Assembly: GCA_902651635.1 (NCBI GenBank)
Contig: CACRSC010000001.1
Span: 66,733 to 130,732, forward strand
DNA length: 64,000 nucleotides
Reading direction: 5' to 3'
From: Mastigamoeba balamuthi
Lineage: Eukaryota; Evosea; Mastigamoebida; Mastigamoebidae
In this document: positions 23,791 through 35,529 of the stretch, in pieces
Position numbering within the stretch: position 1 is the stretch's first letter
How the letters are laid out: every line of letters begins with the position of its first letter
Position numbers and translations under genes: made by a program
Notes under the pieces: model-generated
The model's input: the letters and a program-made list of their open reading frames with translations, nothing else
Database searches by the model: none
What the model was told of the DNA's origin: nothing

Positions 23791-25229
23791 ATGAACAACT
23801 ACGCAAGAGCGAGCTTGGCGATTGTTGTGATTGGGCTCGCCACTCTGGCGACAGCTTCCAAGGACTACACCGCGTGGGACCTAATCGCGGGCCAGGGATA
23901 CCCAGTCGAGTACCACGAGACCAAAACACAGGACGGCTACCACGTCTCCGCCTACAGGTGACGCGCAAACCCGCCTCCCGTGCGTTAACGGTCGTGCCGG
24001 TCTTCTTTTCTCCTTGCTTGTTTCGCGTCGTTTTTCGGATGAAAAAAAAGGATGCCGAGGGAGGGGGCGACGCCGGTTCTGTTCGTCCACGGCCTCCTCT
24101 GCAGCGCGCTGGGCTGGGTTGCCAACCTGCACAACAGCTCCCTGCCCTTCCTTTTCTACGACGCCGGCTACGACGTGTGGGTCGGTGCGCTTTTTCCGGC
24201 AACGCCTATCAAAAGAGGCATTTCCGCTGATCCTCTGACGTTTCAGCGAACACGAGGGGGACGTCGAACGCGACGGGCCACGACTCGCTGGACCTCGACA
24301 GCGCCAAGTACTGGGACTGGAGTTTTGTCGAGCGCGGGCGGTACGACATCCCTGCGCTGGTGGACCTCGCCACGGGGGTCGCACACTCGCAGAGCCTCGT
24401 CCTCGTGGCGCACAGCGAGGGCACCACTGAGTCGTTCATCGCCCTCTCGATGGTCCCCGAGCTCCGCACGAAGGTCTCCTTCTTCATGGCCCTGGGCACG
24501 CGATCCGCTTTTTGGGTCAGATGGCCCGCTAGCTGACCTGTGCTGCCCTTGCAGCTCCCGTGGTTTCTGTCAGGGACACACAGTCGTGGATGTTCAAGCT
24601 GATGAGGGCAGTGAATGTGAACAGGCTCTTCAACATGTTCGACATCCATAAGATCTGCGGGACTGACCGCCTGTCTGGTTCGCCTGCTCAATTTGGGGTA
24701 TCAGTCTCCCCCTTAAGCTGACCAGCGGTGGCGAGCAGACAAGATGGGCCAGCTCGCCTGCCGCCTGGTCCCGGGCTTCTGCGAGACGGTGTTCTCGTCC
24801 ATCGGCGGATGGAACAAGGGGAACATGGACAGGAACAGGTACGATGTCTACGTGGCCGCCACCGACTGCACGTCTGCCAAGGACCTCGTCCACGGAATGC
24901 AGCTCAGCTCGACCAACCAGCTCTGCCTCTTCGACTACGGGCTGTCGCAGAACAGGGAGCGCTACGGGACCGACGCGCCCCCGCTGGTCCCCATCGGCGA
25001 TATCACGACGCCGACTGCGGTGTTCTACGGAGGCAACGACATCGTCGTGGTGCCCGAGGACGTCGAGAAGTACACGATCCCGCGGCTCAACCCCCAAGCC
25101 CTGGCGCGCTTCCCGCCCCGCAGGATCGACAGCTGGAACCACCTCGACTTCATGTGGTCGGCCGACCCCACGGAGTTCCACCACATGGTCGACGTCTGCA
25201 AGCAGATCGTTAAGCCCTCTCTGCTGTGA
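23791..25229 (+). CDS. Lysosomal acid lipase-like alpha/beta hydrolase
   Basis: Acid lipase family (LIPA-like), which hydrolyses neutral lipids and sterol esters in lysosomes. Exons 23791-23957, 24060-24184, 24247-24495, 24555-24677 and 24739-25229 give 384 residues in frame. An N-terminal signal peptide (MNNYARASLAIVVIGLATLA) is followed by the lipase lid region, LFVHGLLCSALGWV (oxyanion HG), VWVANTRG, the nucleophile elbow AHSEG, MALAPVV, YGGNDIVVVPED (catalytic Asp) and WNHLDFMW (catalytic His). The triad is complete. The elbow begins with Ala where the family usually has Gly. The fourth exon is reached through a GC-AG intron that restores ALAPVV. Probable substrate class: triglyceride or steryl ester. 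Confidence 0.9.
24496..24554 (+). other. GC-AG intron (acid lipase)
   Basis: Donor CTGG|GCACGC, acceptor TTGCAG. The join gives MALAPVVSV, matching the ALAPV motif of acid lipases. The nearby GT (GGGTCAG) is in the wrong phase. Confidence 0.8.
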
Positions 25230-25367
25230 GAGCTCTGCGGCACAACTTGGGCATGCGGTACTGTCAACACATTGAACTCGAGCCTGCCATGCACCCCTGA
25301 AAAGAGAACAACGCCAGTGTTCGGCTACATCAAGGAGGGCACTGCTTCCTGCCTTCCTCGAGAGCGC

Positions 25368-28300
25368 TAGTGGGCGTCGGTGGATGCTGTGGTAGTTCCA
25401 AGTACAGTGTGGTTGAATCCGCACGAGACTGAGCACACGCCGGGAACAGAAAGCCGCGTCGGCGACGTGTGGTGCTTCCCAAGCCCATCGCCGAGCTCCC
25501 CGTGGTCTCCCTCGCCCCACACGAACAGCTCGTCGACGCCCCGGGCCACGGTGAAGTTCCCGCGAGCGTGAACGGACAGCACTCTCTGCGCTTCCGGTGC
25601 GATTCCAGACACAATTTCCGGCGTGGGCCTCAGCCGGGTGTCGCCCAGGCCCAGCTGTCCGTAGTCGTTGGCACCCCACGCGAGCACCTGCCCAGTGACT
25701 AGAACAGAGTGAGTCCCAGTACGGCACGAGGTGCTGAGGAAAGGCCCGTACCAAGCAGAGCGGCAGTGTGAGCAAACCCGCAGCACACGTGCGAGACGGG
25801 AACGGGAGAGCCATCGCGGAGAAGGTCCACGCGCTGCGGGCAGAGCTGCGGGCTCGTGTCCTCTCCCAGTCCCAACTGACAGTGAGCGTTCCACCCGAAC
25901 ACGAACAGGTCACCCGAAGCTGGGATGGGGAGACCACACGGAGGGTTGTGTCAAGAGAGCTCGCATGGGCGGGCAACGGGCGGCACGTACTCGTGACGAC
26001 CGCGGAATGATGCGCGCCGCAAGCGATCGTCTGGGCACTCGAGTCGGTCTTGCAGAAGAAAGAGACCGGCAGGGGCTCGGTCTGGTTGACTGTCGTCCCC
26101 ACGCCGAGCTGCCCGTACCTGTTGAAGCCCCACACGACCAGCTCTCCCGAGTCTGGTTCGCAGCAGCCCCGCTGAGCGCGCGAGCAGACGAGCAACTGCG
26201 CTGGGCTCACCGATGAGGGCGATGTTGTGGTTCGCCCCGGAGACCATCAGCTGGATGCGCGGCGAGCTCGGGGTGAAGACGCGGAGCGGCTGCGGGGTCT
26301 TGCGGCTCAGCGTGTCGCCCAGCCCGAGCTCGCCGTTGTAGTTGTACCCCCACACGAACACCTCGTTCGAGTCGAGGACAGCCACCGAGTGCGACGACCC
26401 GCACGACACCATGCGCACGCCGTTGCGCAGCGACAGGTACGACACGGCCTGCGGCGACCTGCGCTCCGCCGTGTCGCCCAGCCCCAGCTCCCCGTTGCTG
26501 TTCTGCCCCCACACGAGCACCTCCGCGGTGTCTGCCCGCGCACGGCACTGCTGAGCGTGCGGCGGTGTGCGCTACTGCGGTACCAAGTACTGCGATGCTG
26601 TGGTGGCCGCCTGTGGCGAGCGCTCTGACGTTCCTGCCGGCGAACACGACGGGCACGAGGGAGAGCTCCCTCTCCTCTCCCGAGTTCCCGACCTCCCCGT
26701 TGCCGTTGTAGCCGCAGGCCAGCAGGACGCCGCTGGGGCCGAACGTGTGGTCGTACGAGGCGCCGGCGGACGGCAGGGGCGTGCGGTCTCTGGGGACGGG
26801 CGAGGGCGCGGGGAGCAGGTCGACGACCCCGACGCCGGGGACAGCCAGCGACTCGAGGCCGTCCATCACGGCCTCGAAGCTCTCCTTCACCAAGTCCTCC
26901 TCTGGAAACCGCGGCAGCATGATCATCCTGACGCCGCCAGCGACGACAGCCTGCGGGGGGAGCCCAGAGGGGACGGGGGAATGGGCGACGATCGGGACAG
27001 ACGGGGTCGGAAGGGTGGGTGGGTCACTTGTATTCTCTTGGAGGCCTTGTCGAACCAGCTGCAGAGCTCCGTGTCGGACGAGGTGCGGCTCAGGTCCTCC
27101 ACGAACGTGTGCACCACCTCGAGCTCCCCGATCCTCTGCCGAAGCGCCGCAATCGCCGCGTCGGCGTCGCGCACTTGGGGCAGGGAATCAGCGGTGGCAC
27201 AGCAGCGTGAGAGCGCGGGGGAAGGGGAATGCCCATAGCAGAGCTGCCCCCGTACTCGACGTCACGAAGGTCTCGTCGATGTCCGCGATGGCCAGGCGGC
27301 GCTTCTCGTGCACGTGCGCGGCGAGCAGGGCGAACTCCGAGTCGACGAGGTCGCGGTAGGCCTTGAACGCCGTGCGGGCCCTCTCGGCCCCCGCGGACGC
27401 GTCGACGAGCGCCGTCGAGGCCGCCTCCAGCACGCGCGACACGTCCACGTTGGACTCCCTCAGGCTCGCCCTCGCGCTCTGCGCTGCGTCCGACAGCAGA
27501 ACCGTCTCGTGCGCCTTCGGGGGGGAGCGAAAAAGCGTAAATTTACCGATCGAAAATCAATTGAAACGCGATGAGAGCAGCCGGCAAAAGAGAGGGAGGA
27601 GACCTTGTGGTCGAAGAGGGCGCAGAGGGCGCAGACAGCGACGCGGCACTGCGTGCAGTACATCTGGACGGCGTTCCTGGGGTGCTTGGCGCACTCGCCG
27701 TACTCCTGCTCGCGCGCGAGGCGCACGTTCTCGTGCGTGATGTCCGCCCCCGCGCCGAGGCCGCCGTCCCCGGGGTCGGCGCCGGGGTCCTCGGGGGCGC
27801 AGCAGCAGGGCTCCGTCTGGTGGTCGTGCAGCGCGTCGTGCATCTCGAGGCACGCGGCGCAGAGGTACTGCCTGCACTCTGCGCACCTGCGCACCGCCAC
27901 GACCCCCCGGCCACTGCACCGCCTCCCTCCTGGGGACCAGCCAGCCAGCCAGCCACCCAGCCAGCCACCCAGCTTCTGGGTCAGCACTGCCACCCTCAGC
28001 CAGGCAAGGGGGCCCGGGCGCACCGCAGTGGAGGGCTGGGCGAGGGGAGGACGCTGCGGGGCGGCGGGGGGCCTGGGGGGGAGAGGACTCGAGGAGGAGC
28101 TCGATGAGGACGAAGTTCTTGCGGAAGCTGCCAGAGGGGCGCACCGCCTGCGGCAGCGGCGTCAGCGAGCGGTCCAGGGGGCACCGCACGCCCGTGTCGC
28201 CCGCGGCCCGCGCCTGGGCCTCGAGCCTCGCGAGGCACTCGCCGCAGAACGTGTGCAGGCAGTCGAGAACACTGCGCAGCACAGCAGCTCAGCTCAGCCC

Positions 28301-28431
28301 GGCCCACAGCTCAGAGAGGGGGGGAGCAGTGGCACGACGGACCGCGGGTCGTGGCGCTGCAGGTCGAACGGCTCTGCGCAGATCTTGCACTGCAGCGCAG
28401 AGGCGAACCACCCTTCGTTCGTCTCTGCCAT
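25368..28431 (-). CDS. RING / B-box / coiled-coil / RCC1 protein (TRIM-like)
   Basis: A TRIM-like candidate ubiquitin E3 whose C-terminal module is an RCC1 beta-propeller. The start MAETNEGWFASAL is followed by RING ligands CKIC, CLHTFCGECL and CPLD, split by an intron at about 28276-28343. Next come zinc fingers CAECRQYLCAACLEMHDALHDH and CAKHPRNAVQMYCTQCRVAVCALC, a helical segment (ARASLRESNVDVSRVLEAA and following), a linker, and RCC1 repeats: GYNGNGEVGNS, VWGQNSNGELGLGD, VWGYNYNGELGLGD, VWGFNRYGQLGVG, FGWNAHCQLGLGED, AWGANDYGQLGLGD and VWGEGDHGELGDG. The repeats are joined by introns with donors GTACCG, GTGAGC, GTACGT and GTACGG. The boundary between the RING exon and the first zinc finger (27890-28110) could not be resolved. 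It converges on the lipase gene. Substrates are unknown. Confidence 0.8.
27937..27972. repeat. CCAG/CCAC short tandem repeat
   Basis: Nine four-base units, mainly CCAG with some CCAC, lie between the RING and B-box exons. Read as protein it would give a GWLAGWL repeat, so it is more likely intronic. Confidence 0.7.
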
Positions 28432-28548
28432 CCGTCTGGTTACGATACTACCGCCCCCGCGATATCTCCCGGAGATTTGCTCTGCAACGCCCGTGGGATC
28501 TTCTCCTCCTCCCGGTTTCCCCCCCTACAAAAAACGGGCACCGAATAA

Positions 28549-31500
28549 ATGTGGTCGCGCGTGCGCCAGCCCACGCCCACGCAGCCCGCGGGGCCCCCGT
28601 CCGACGGCGAGTGCCGGGCCGCCGCCGCCGCCCTGCAGGGCCTGCCGCGCGACGAGCTCTGCGCGGCGCTCGACGGCCTCGTGCGGCGCGAGAGCCCCGG
28701 GCGGGCGGGCGCTCTGCTGCGCTGGGCCCTCTGCGCCGCCAGCGACCCCGCCGCCAGGCTCGCCCAGTGCGCCGCCGTCGCGCAGCCCAAGGTCTGCACG
28801 GCCGTCTGGAGCGGGGGCAACTACTTCTACAGGTGCCGCACCTGCGAGTGCAGCCCGGCAAGGTTCGCGGATTCGCCGCAATTCCGCAATCTGGTCGATA
28901 TGGGGATCGCAATTCCGATATCTCGCAATGAGATCTTGTTGTTTCGCAAATCCCGATTTCAGCCGGGGGAAATATCTCGAGGAGGCCTGACCCCCCCGGT
29001 GGTTGCTCGCAGTTCCGTGTGCACTGCGTGCTTCAAGAATGGGAACCACGAGGGGCACGACTACGTGTTCGAGGTGAGCAACTTCGGGGGCACGTGCGAC
29101 TGCGGCAACTCTGCCGCGTGGAAGGACTCTGGGTTCTGCTGCAACCACGGCAAGGAGCCCACGGGAGACCCCATCGCCGCCCTGCCCCCCGACATGGCCA
29201 CCACCGCCCCTGCTGTGCTCCTCTGTGTCTCCCGGTACACTGTCGAGGTATCTTCTAATTCCTCTGATGTTATCCTGTTCCGATATTTGCGACTAAATCT
29301 TTGGATTCCAGCTTTCATCGTTGATACTAACGTTCGCCTCCGCGACTGCAGCTTCTCGGCCAGGACTCGGCCAGGGAAGCGGCGCATGAGCTTGTCAACT
29401 GGCTGAGGAGCGTGGGAAAGGTGGAGATTCTGCTGAGGATCATGCGCAAGATATTCGGGAAGGGGATCTGGAACTACGGCGCACTCTTCGGGGCGCTCTG
29501 CGCGGTTCTCCCGACGCTCGGGGGCAAGTGCCTCGAGGACACGCTGCTGCTCGTGCTGGACCTCATCCAGGACGTCTCCACCAAGCTCGACTTTGCTCCG
29601 CATTTCACGCGTCTCTACGACCAGGTATTGGGCCCGTGTCTCAATTGATTTCCACCGCGGGTTTCGTTGCGTATCTCTTGGGCAAAAACTAACGCTTTCC
29701 CCCGGCGCTTCCTGCCCACCAGGTGTTCGCCGACGTCACCGAGGACCGCATGTCGATTATCTACCGGATCAGCCCGCAGGTGATGTACATACCCGACGTG
29801 CTGCGCGAGGTCATCTTCACGCCGCCGGGCACCGAGGGCTTCCTGGACATGTACTTCCGCGGGCTCGGGAGGCTCGTGGGGCGCTCGCTCGACTGCGGCG
29901 GCCGCGGCGTGCGCGACAACTTTGACCGCGTGCTGGTCTTTGTGGGCGACATGAACACCGTCATGGAGAGCCCCGACATCGCCCGCCAGCTCGCCGAGCG
30001 CTCGCGCGCGCAGGGGCCCGCGCTGTTCCGCCAGTGGCTCTCGGTCCTCGCGCTGCTGCAGGGCTACGACGCCGCCAAGCGCGTCGTGGGGATGCACGTC
30101 GAGTACGACGACCCGAGCATCCTCGACTCGTTCACCTTCGAGATCGAGCTCTGCCGCTGCGCCCCCGCCGTCGCGGCCTGCAGCGGCGACCTCCGCGCGC
30201 TCGCCGCCGAGGCGCTGGGCCCGCTCTGCGCGTGGCTGCGCACCTGGGAGTCGGGCCCGGGCGCCGTGGACCTCGCGCGGCCCCGCGCCGTGGCGGGCGT
30301 GCAGGTGCAGGCGCGCGAGACGGGCAAGTGCCCCGTGTCGCTCGACCTCCCGCTGCACAGGGCCGTCGCCTACGTCCTGGCCGCGCTGCTCGAGCAGGAC
30401 CCCGCTGCCGACCTGCGCGCCGTCGTCCGCGCCGCTGTCCCCGAGGAGTTCCGCGACCGCCTGGGCGCCGTCTTTGACCACGTCGTCGAGCTGCAGGCGT
30501 GGAACGCGCAGGTCTCGGAGTCGCTCTGGATACGCAACGGCCGGTCGATGCTCATCAAGGGCGCCATGTACCGCGTCAACCCCGAGCCCAACGCGGCCGA
30601 CCTCTTCCTCCTCCAGGCGGGTGCGCACGCTCGGGGTCTCTGCTCTGTTTTCCTGCGGCGGTTTTGTTCTCCGTCGGTTTTCTGATCGGCTTCGTTTGGC
30701 TTGTGGTCGGTTCTGCTCGCCTTGGATCCGTTTCGGTGACTGTCCGGTCGTCCAACGACTGCCTGCGCAGCTGCTGTCGTGATGGGGGCCGACGAGTTCG
30801 TTGCCACACTGCTGCAGCGCTTTGGCCTCGAGCACGTCGTCAACGGCGGAGCACCCGCGGGCGCCCTGAGCGGTGCGTCGCCGCAGCAGGCCGCGGGCGT
30901 CGCCTCCAAGTTCCTGGGCACGCTCATCGCCGTCGTGCGCAGCCGCTGCATGACGCCGCCCCGCGAGCCCGCGGCCTCCTCGCTGCGCCGCGACATACTG
31001 CACTACCTCGCGGAGGCCGACAGGACCCACAGCCGCATCAACAAGCACGTCGCGCCGCTCGTGCACCACAAGACGCAGCTGCGGTCCGCCGTCGACGGCA
31101 TCGTCGAGCAGCTGGCGACAGAGACGCGGCCCACGCCCTCCAAGCCCGCGCTGCTGCGCCTGCGCCCCGAGCTCTGGGCCGAGTTCGACCCCTGGTACCG
31201 CAACTACGAGGAGGCCTCCCTCCAGCAGGCCCTCGAGCGCTTCTACGTACGCATTCCGCGCTGGTTCTCAGTTCTCCACGCCCGTTCTGCTCCCTCGTCC
31301 CTCTCTCCCAAACACTTGCTCGGGCTCCTCGGGCTTCAGCGGGTTTCAGCGGGTTTCCGGGCGTTCGGGGACCTGTCGTATTCGTGCCCATCTGCACGGA
31401 GTTACAGCTCTCTTGCCGAGCCTGCACAGCGGTCTCGTCGAATTTTTCGGTCTTGCGCGGTTCTCTGGTCTGACGAGGGGGCGCCGAGGCAGAAAGAGAG

Positions 31501-34260
31501 GAAGAAGGCGACAGACGCGCCGCCGCTGTGGTCGGGGTGGAAGCTGGGGGAGGTGCGGGGGACGATGGGCGCCGTCGTCGGCGTCCTGCACTGCGAGGCC
31601 ACGCTGCGCGTCCTCGAGGCCCTTGCGCGCGACGCCATCGTTCAGGGCAGCGACATGGCGCTCTCGGGTCTCGTGCACCTCGCGTGGCTGATGGCAGAGA
31701 ACCCCGCGCCCGCCCGCTCCGCCGCGCTCGACGGCTTCGCTGCCGCCCTCGCGCAGCTGCACGCGCACCCGCCCGCCGTCCTCGCGCAGAACGAGCCCCT
31801 GAGGTCGTCGCTCGCCGCGCTGCTCGCGGCCCTCTCGCGCGTCGTGGCCCCGGGCGTCGTGCTGTCGCCCGAGCCCACGGCCTCTGCCGCCGCCTCCGCC
31901 GCGACGGGGAGGCCCGGCGACGGCGAGCAGCCCAGCGCGGCCGACCGCAAGGCCCACGCGCAGAGGCGCCAGCGCGAGATCATGGAGCGCATGCGCAAGC
32001 AGCAGCTCGCGTTCCTCGAGCACCAGGCGGCCAGCAGCGGCGGCGGCGGCGGCCAGGGCCCCGCGCCGATGGACGACGGCCGGGCGGGCGCGGCGGTGGA
32101 CGAGGCGGACGAGGAGGACAGCGGGGCCGTGTGCATCCTGTGCCGCCAGGAGGCCACCGAGTCCAACGCCGTCGGCTACATCGCGCGCGCGCAGGTCTCG
32201 GCGCTGCCGTGGGTCGCCAAGCGCAAGGCCTGCTGCCGCTCGCCCGCGCTCTCCGAGGGCGAGGTCTCCGAGGGCCAGTGGACGCGCCTCCCCGCCCGCG
32301 CCTCGCGCACCGAGGCCGACCCCAACTGGGCCGACGGGTACTGGCAGGTGAGTGAGCCCAGCAAGCGGCCCTCTGGCTCAGGCCCCCCTGTTAACCGGTG
32401 AGAGACGGCGCAGGACCCGAACGAGGGGGTGGCGCCGGAGCTGCACAACCTGGAGGAGGGGCTGTCGGTGCACTTTGCGGGGTGCATGCACGTGCTGCAC
32501 GTGGGCTGCTTCGAGCGGTTCTTCCCGACGTTCGTGACGCACCACGTGGCGCTGGGGCGCTCGCTGTCGACCGAGCACGGCGACTTCCTCTGCCCCACGT
32601 GCAGGCGCATCGAGAACGTCGTCGTGCCCGTGCTGCCCCCCGACCACCCGGCGCTCTCCGCCGCGCTGGCGGTGCCCGCGGGCCCGCGCTGGGTGCAGGC
32701 GCTCCGCGGGGCGATACTCGCGCGCCTCGAGGCCGCGCCGGCGACGACGCCGCGCGCGGCGGCCGACGACGCCGACGACCTCGAGAACAGGCTCGTCGCC
32801 GTCTCGCGCAGGGCGACGCTGAGCGTCGTGACGAGGCCCGCGAACGCGCTCGACGCCGAGGCGCGCGCGGTCGTCGTGGCCAACTCGATCGCGGGGTCGG
32901 TCATCGGCGCCGAGGTCGCGCTGCGCAAGGCCGCCCGCGGCGGCGGCGAGCACTGGGCGTCGCAGAGGAAGCTGCTGGCCGCCCTGAGCCGCACGGCGCT
33001 CGTGCGGTCGGCGGCGAGGCCGCGGGTGCCGCACGCGCTGCTGAAGCTCTGCCGCTTGATGTCGCTCGTGCCGTCGGTGCTCGACGCGGGCGCCACGGAC
33101 CGGGCGGTCGTCTCGACGCGGTCGGACATCTTCTCGCACTACGCGCGCGTGGCGTTCCTGCTGGGCCCGGGCTTCTGCCGCGTGGGCCCGTCGAGCGCCC
33201 TCGCGGCCCTCTCGGCAGTCGCCGTCGCCGCGGCCGTCACGCAGGCGCTGCTCCACGCGCGCTGCTGCGTGCGCTCGGGCGCTGTCGCGATGCCCGTCGC
33301 CGGCGACGGCGACGACGCGCAGGCGCTGGCGAAGTGGTACCACCAGGTCGACGCCATCTCGCAGTCGGCGCAGACCTCTGCCTACGCAGTCGCCGTGTCG
33401 GCGCCGCTGAGGCAGGGGCTCAGCCTCGTGCAGTACGTCAAGGCGGTCCTCGAGCCGCTGCTCCGCAGGATGGCGCTGCTGCACAGCGTGCTCCAGACCA
33501 CTTTCGCCGGTGGCGACGGCGCCGCGGACCTCAGCGGGTGCATCGGCGACGGGACCGACGGTATACTGCGGGCGCTCTCGCTGCCCTCGATCTCGAGCCT
33601 CTGGTCCTCCTCTGGTACGCTTCCCCCCACCGTCACTCGGATTGGTGAGCTCGCTTGCAAGCGGCTGATGTGTGCACGCGCTCGGGAGCAGAGGCGGATG
33701 GGGTGCCGTTGCTGGTCTCTGGGTGGTGCTGGCAGTGGGTCTCGCGATTGAACAGGGAGGGCGCCGCGAGCCTCTTCGTCCCGCTGCCGCCGTCCCCGGC
33801 GTCGCCGTGCGGGTTCGTCCCGCTGCCCGAGACCTTCCAGGACATGGTCGTGGCGCTGCACGAGCGCGTGTGCCCCCAGTGCGGCACTCACCCGCGGCAG
33901 TCGGTCTTCTGCCTCGTCTGCGGGGCCATCGAGTGCCTCCCGGACCCGCACTGCTGCCGAGGCCCGCTGAACCAGGGGCCTCTGAACCACCACGCCCTGC
34001 TGTGCTGCGGCGGCGTGGGCGTGTTCATCCTGCTCGAGCAGACCTACACGCTGGCGATGCGCGGCCACCTGAGGACGGTGCTGCCGTCGCTCTTCCTCGA
34101 CAAGTTCGGGGAGGAGGACCCGAAGCTGCGCCGCGGCAAGGTTCTCACCCTCAACAGGGACCGCCTGGCGGAGCTCGAGACGCTGTGGCTGACGCACTCG
34201 TTCGAGCAGAGCTCGCGTACCTCGGACGAGCAGCGCGCCGATTTGTTGCAGCAGCTCTGA
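28549..34260 (+). CDS. UBR1-family N-recognin E3 ubiquitin ligase
   Basis: An N-degron-pathway E3 with three family modules. The UBR box (CRTCEC, CTACF, NHEGHDY, GTCDCGN, AWKDSGFCCNHG) reads the destabilising N-terminus. The middle holds the long helical region. A RING-H2 follows (AVCILCRQE near 32125, then CMHVLHVGCFERFF and CPTCRRIE around 32480-32620) and a C-terminal cap with CPQCGTHPRQSVFCLVCG and CCRGPLNQGPLNHHALLC. Predicted exons: 28549-28862, 29013-29247, 29352-29624, 29723-30620, 30771-31246, 31493-32347, 32414 to about 33614, and about 33736-34260; the last junction is not settled. About 1,600 residues, slightly short for the family. I did not recognise a ClpS-like second site. It probably acts with an E2 of the UBE2A/B type (family knowledge). 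Confidence 0.9.
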
Positions 34261-34495
34261 GCTGAATGCGAGTCAAAGTACCTCTCTGCTAAACAAAGCA
34301 GACATCTAATGCTGCTTGTTGTTTCAGTTCCTCGTTCCGCCAATCAGCAGGTGTAGCACTATTCTCTGTTGGAACCTGCAGAGAGAAGTCAGCGTGGTGG
34401 GCTTCGGGGCTCACCTGCCCCCCCGACTGCACACTGCTAGTGTTCTCCGACGAGAACCTCCCTCAGCACTTGGTGACTAACGTGGAATGTACCGC

Positions 34496-34520
34496 TGTTG
34501 CGTCCGCGGAGGGGCCAGAC
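34496..34520 (+). repeat. 25-bp direct repeat, copy 1 (copy 2 at 35130-35154)
   Basis: Identical 25-base GC-rich word containing TCCGCGGAGGGG, in both cases preceded by a CCG. The copies are about 630 bases apart. Role unknown; it could be a remnant of a duplicated or mobile segment. Confidence 0.7.
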
Positions 34521-35270
34521 AAACCTGTAGTGCATGTGCACAGACGGCCTCTGACGCGCATCTCTCAGAGCCGTATGGAGCCGGGCGGCTCATGGCTCTG
34601 CCACTGCCCGGCGACAGCCAGAAGAGCTGCGATACGGCGGTCTTGCCTAGTCGCAGCTGAGCGCATCTTCCGACGCCGAGCCTCGCGGGAAGGGGACGGG
34701 GGTGACGAGGACGGACCTGGCGACGCTGAGCTGCTAGTGGCAGGCCTGGGACGCGAGGCCGCTGGTAGCCAGGGGGACGAGTACGCAGGAGCGGAATATC
34801 TCCAACATCAGAGTTAGCCATTCGACCTCTGACGAAACACGTGACGTCAACTGTGACGCGAATGACCTTTTTATCTGCGCATCGTCCTTTCGTGAGCGGG
34901 GCCGTGGCTCATTTCTTCAGAGGTAACGGGGTCGCGTAAGGTCCATTTGTTCCGCACGGGTCACTCACAAATTGCCTGCTCTCCCGCGTAGCGCATTGCG
35001 CGCGTGTCTCTCTCCCGCAGACACAGGTACCGCGCCGGCGTCTTGGTCTGGAGCAGCTGAAGCCGAGCGGCCTCCGACGGGGGGTAGCAATATCGCCGCC
35101 GGGGCCGCTTGTCCCGCGGCCGCAACCGTTGTTGCGTCCGCGGAGGGGCCAGACGACCCGTCGCCTCCGCGCGGCCTGGCCCTGGGGGCTGCGCGCGCCC
35201 GCCGGGCGTGCGCGGCTGCCGAGAACGGGTCCGCTTAGTCTTTTGGTGGCAAATCAAATAAAAGAGCACA

Positions 35271-35289
35271 ATTCAATTCAATTCAATTC
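35271..35289. repeat. AATTC short tandem repeat
   Basis: Four ATTCA units in an AT-rich stretch that also contains an AATAAA-like word (35260-35265). It may mark the 3' flank of an unseen transcript. Confidence 0.6.
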
Positions 35290-35529
35290 GAAACATTTTT
35301 TGTGTTGCATCCCCGAAGTTAAACGGGCCCGCGTTTGTCGAGTTTCAACCAGACAGGGGGTCGGCGCCGTGTCAAACAGCACCGTGATAGACGGCTGGGG
35401 GTAGTGTATGGGTTCCTTGTGGGAATAGAGACGCTGTTGGTTGGCATCATAAGTTTCGTTTGGGGGTGAAAGCACAGGACGCCAAGACGACAGGATAAGC
35501 GCGAGTGGGAGCGCGTCGAGGGCGCCGCC

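Larger units (their letters stand above)
34261..35529. other. Intergenic with small repeats, no gene recognised
   Basis: About 1.27 kb between two convergent genes. It contains a 25-base perfect direct repeat (34496-34520 and 35130-35154) and a short AATTC run (35271-35289). Open frames of 60-125 codons occur on both strands without recognisable content. GC content is uneven, with a GC-rich block at 35020-35230. Confidence 0.4.

Noticed and set aside
35309-35345. A word resembling the 5S rRNA core (CCCCGAAGTTAAACGGG)
   Set aside because: The rest of 5S rRNA (loop A/C sequences, GGATGGG-type box, closing stem) is not found on either side.
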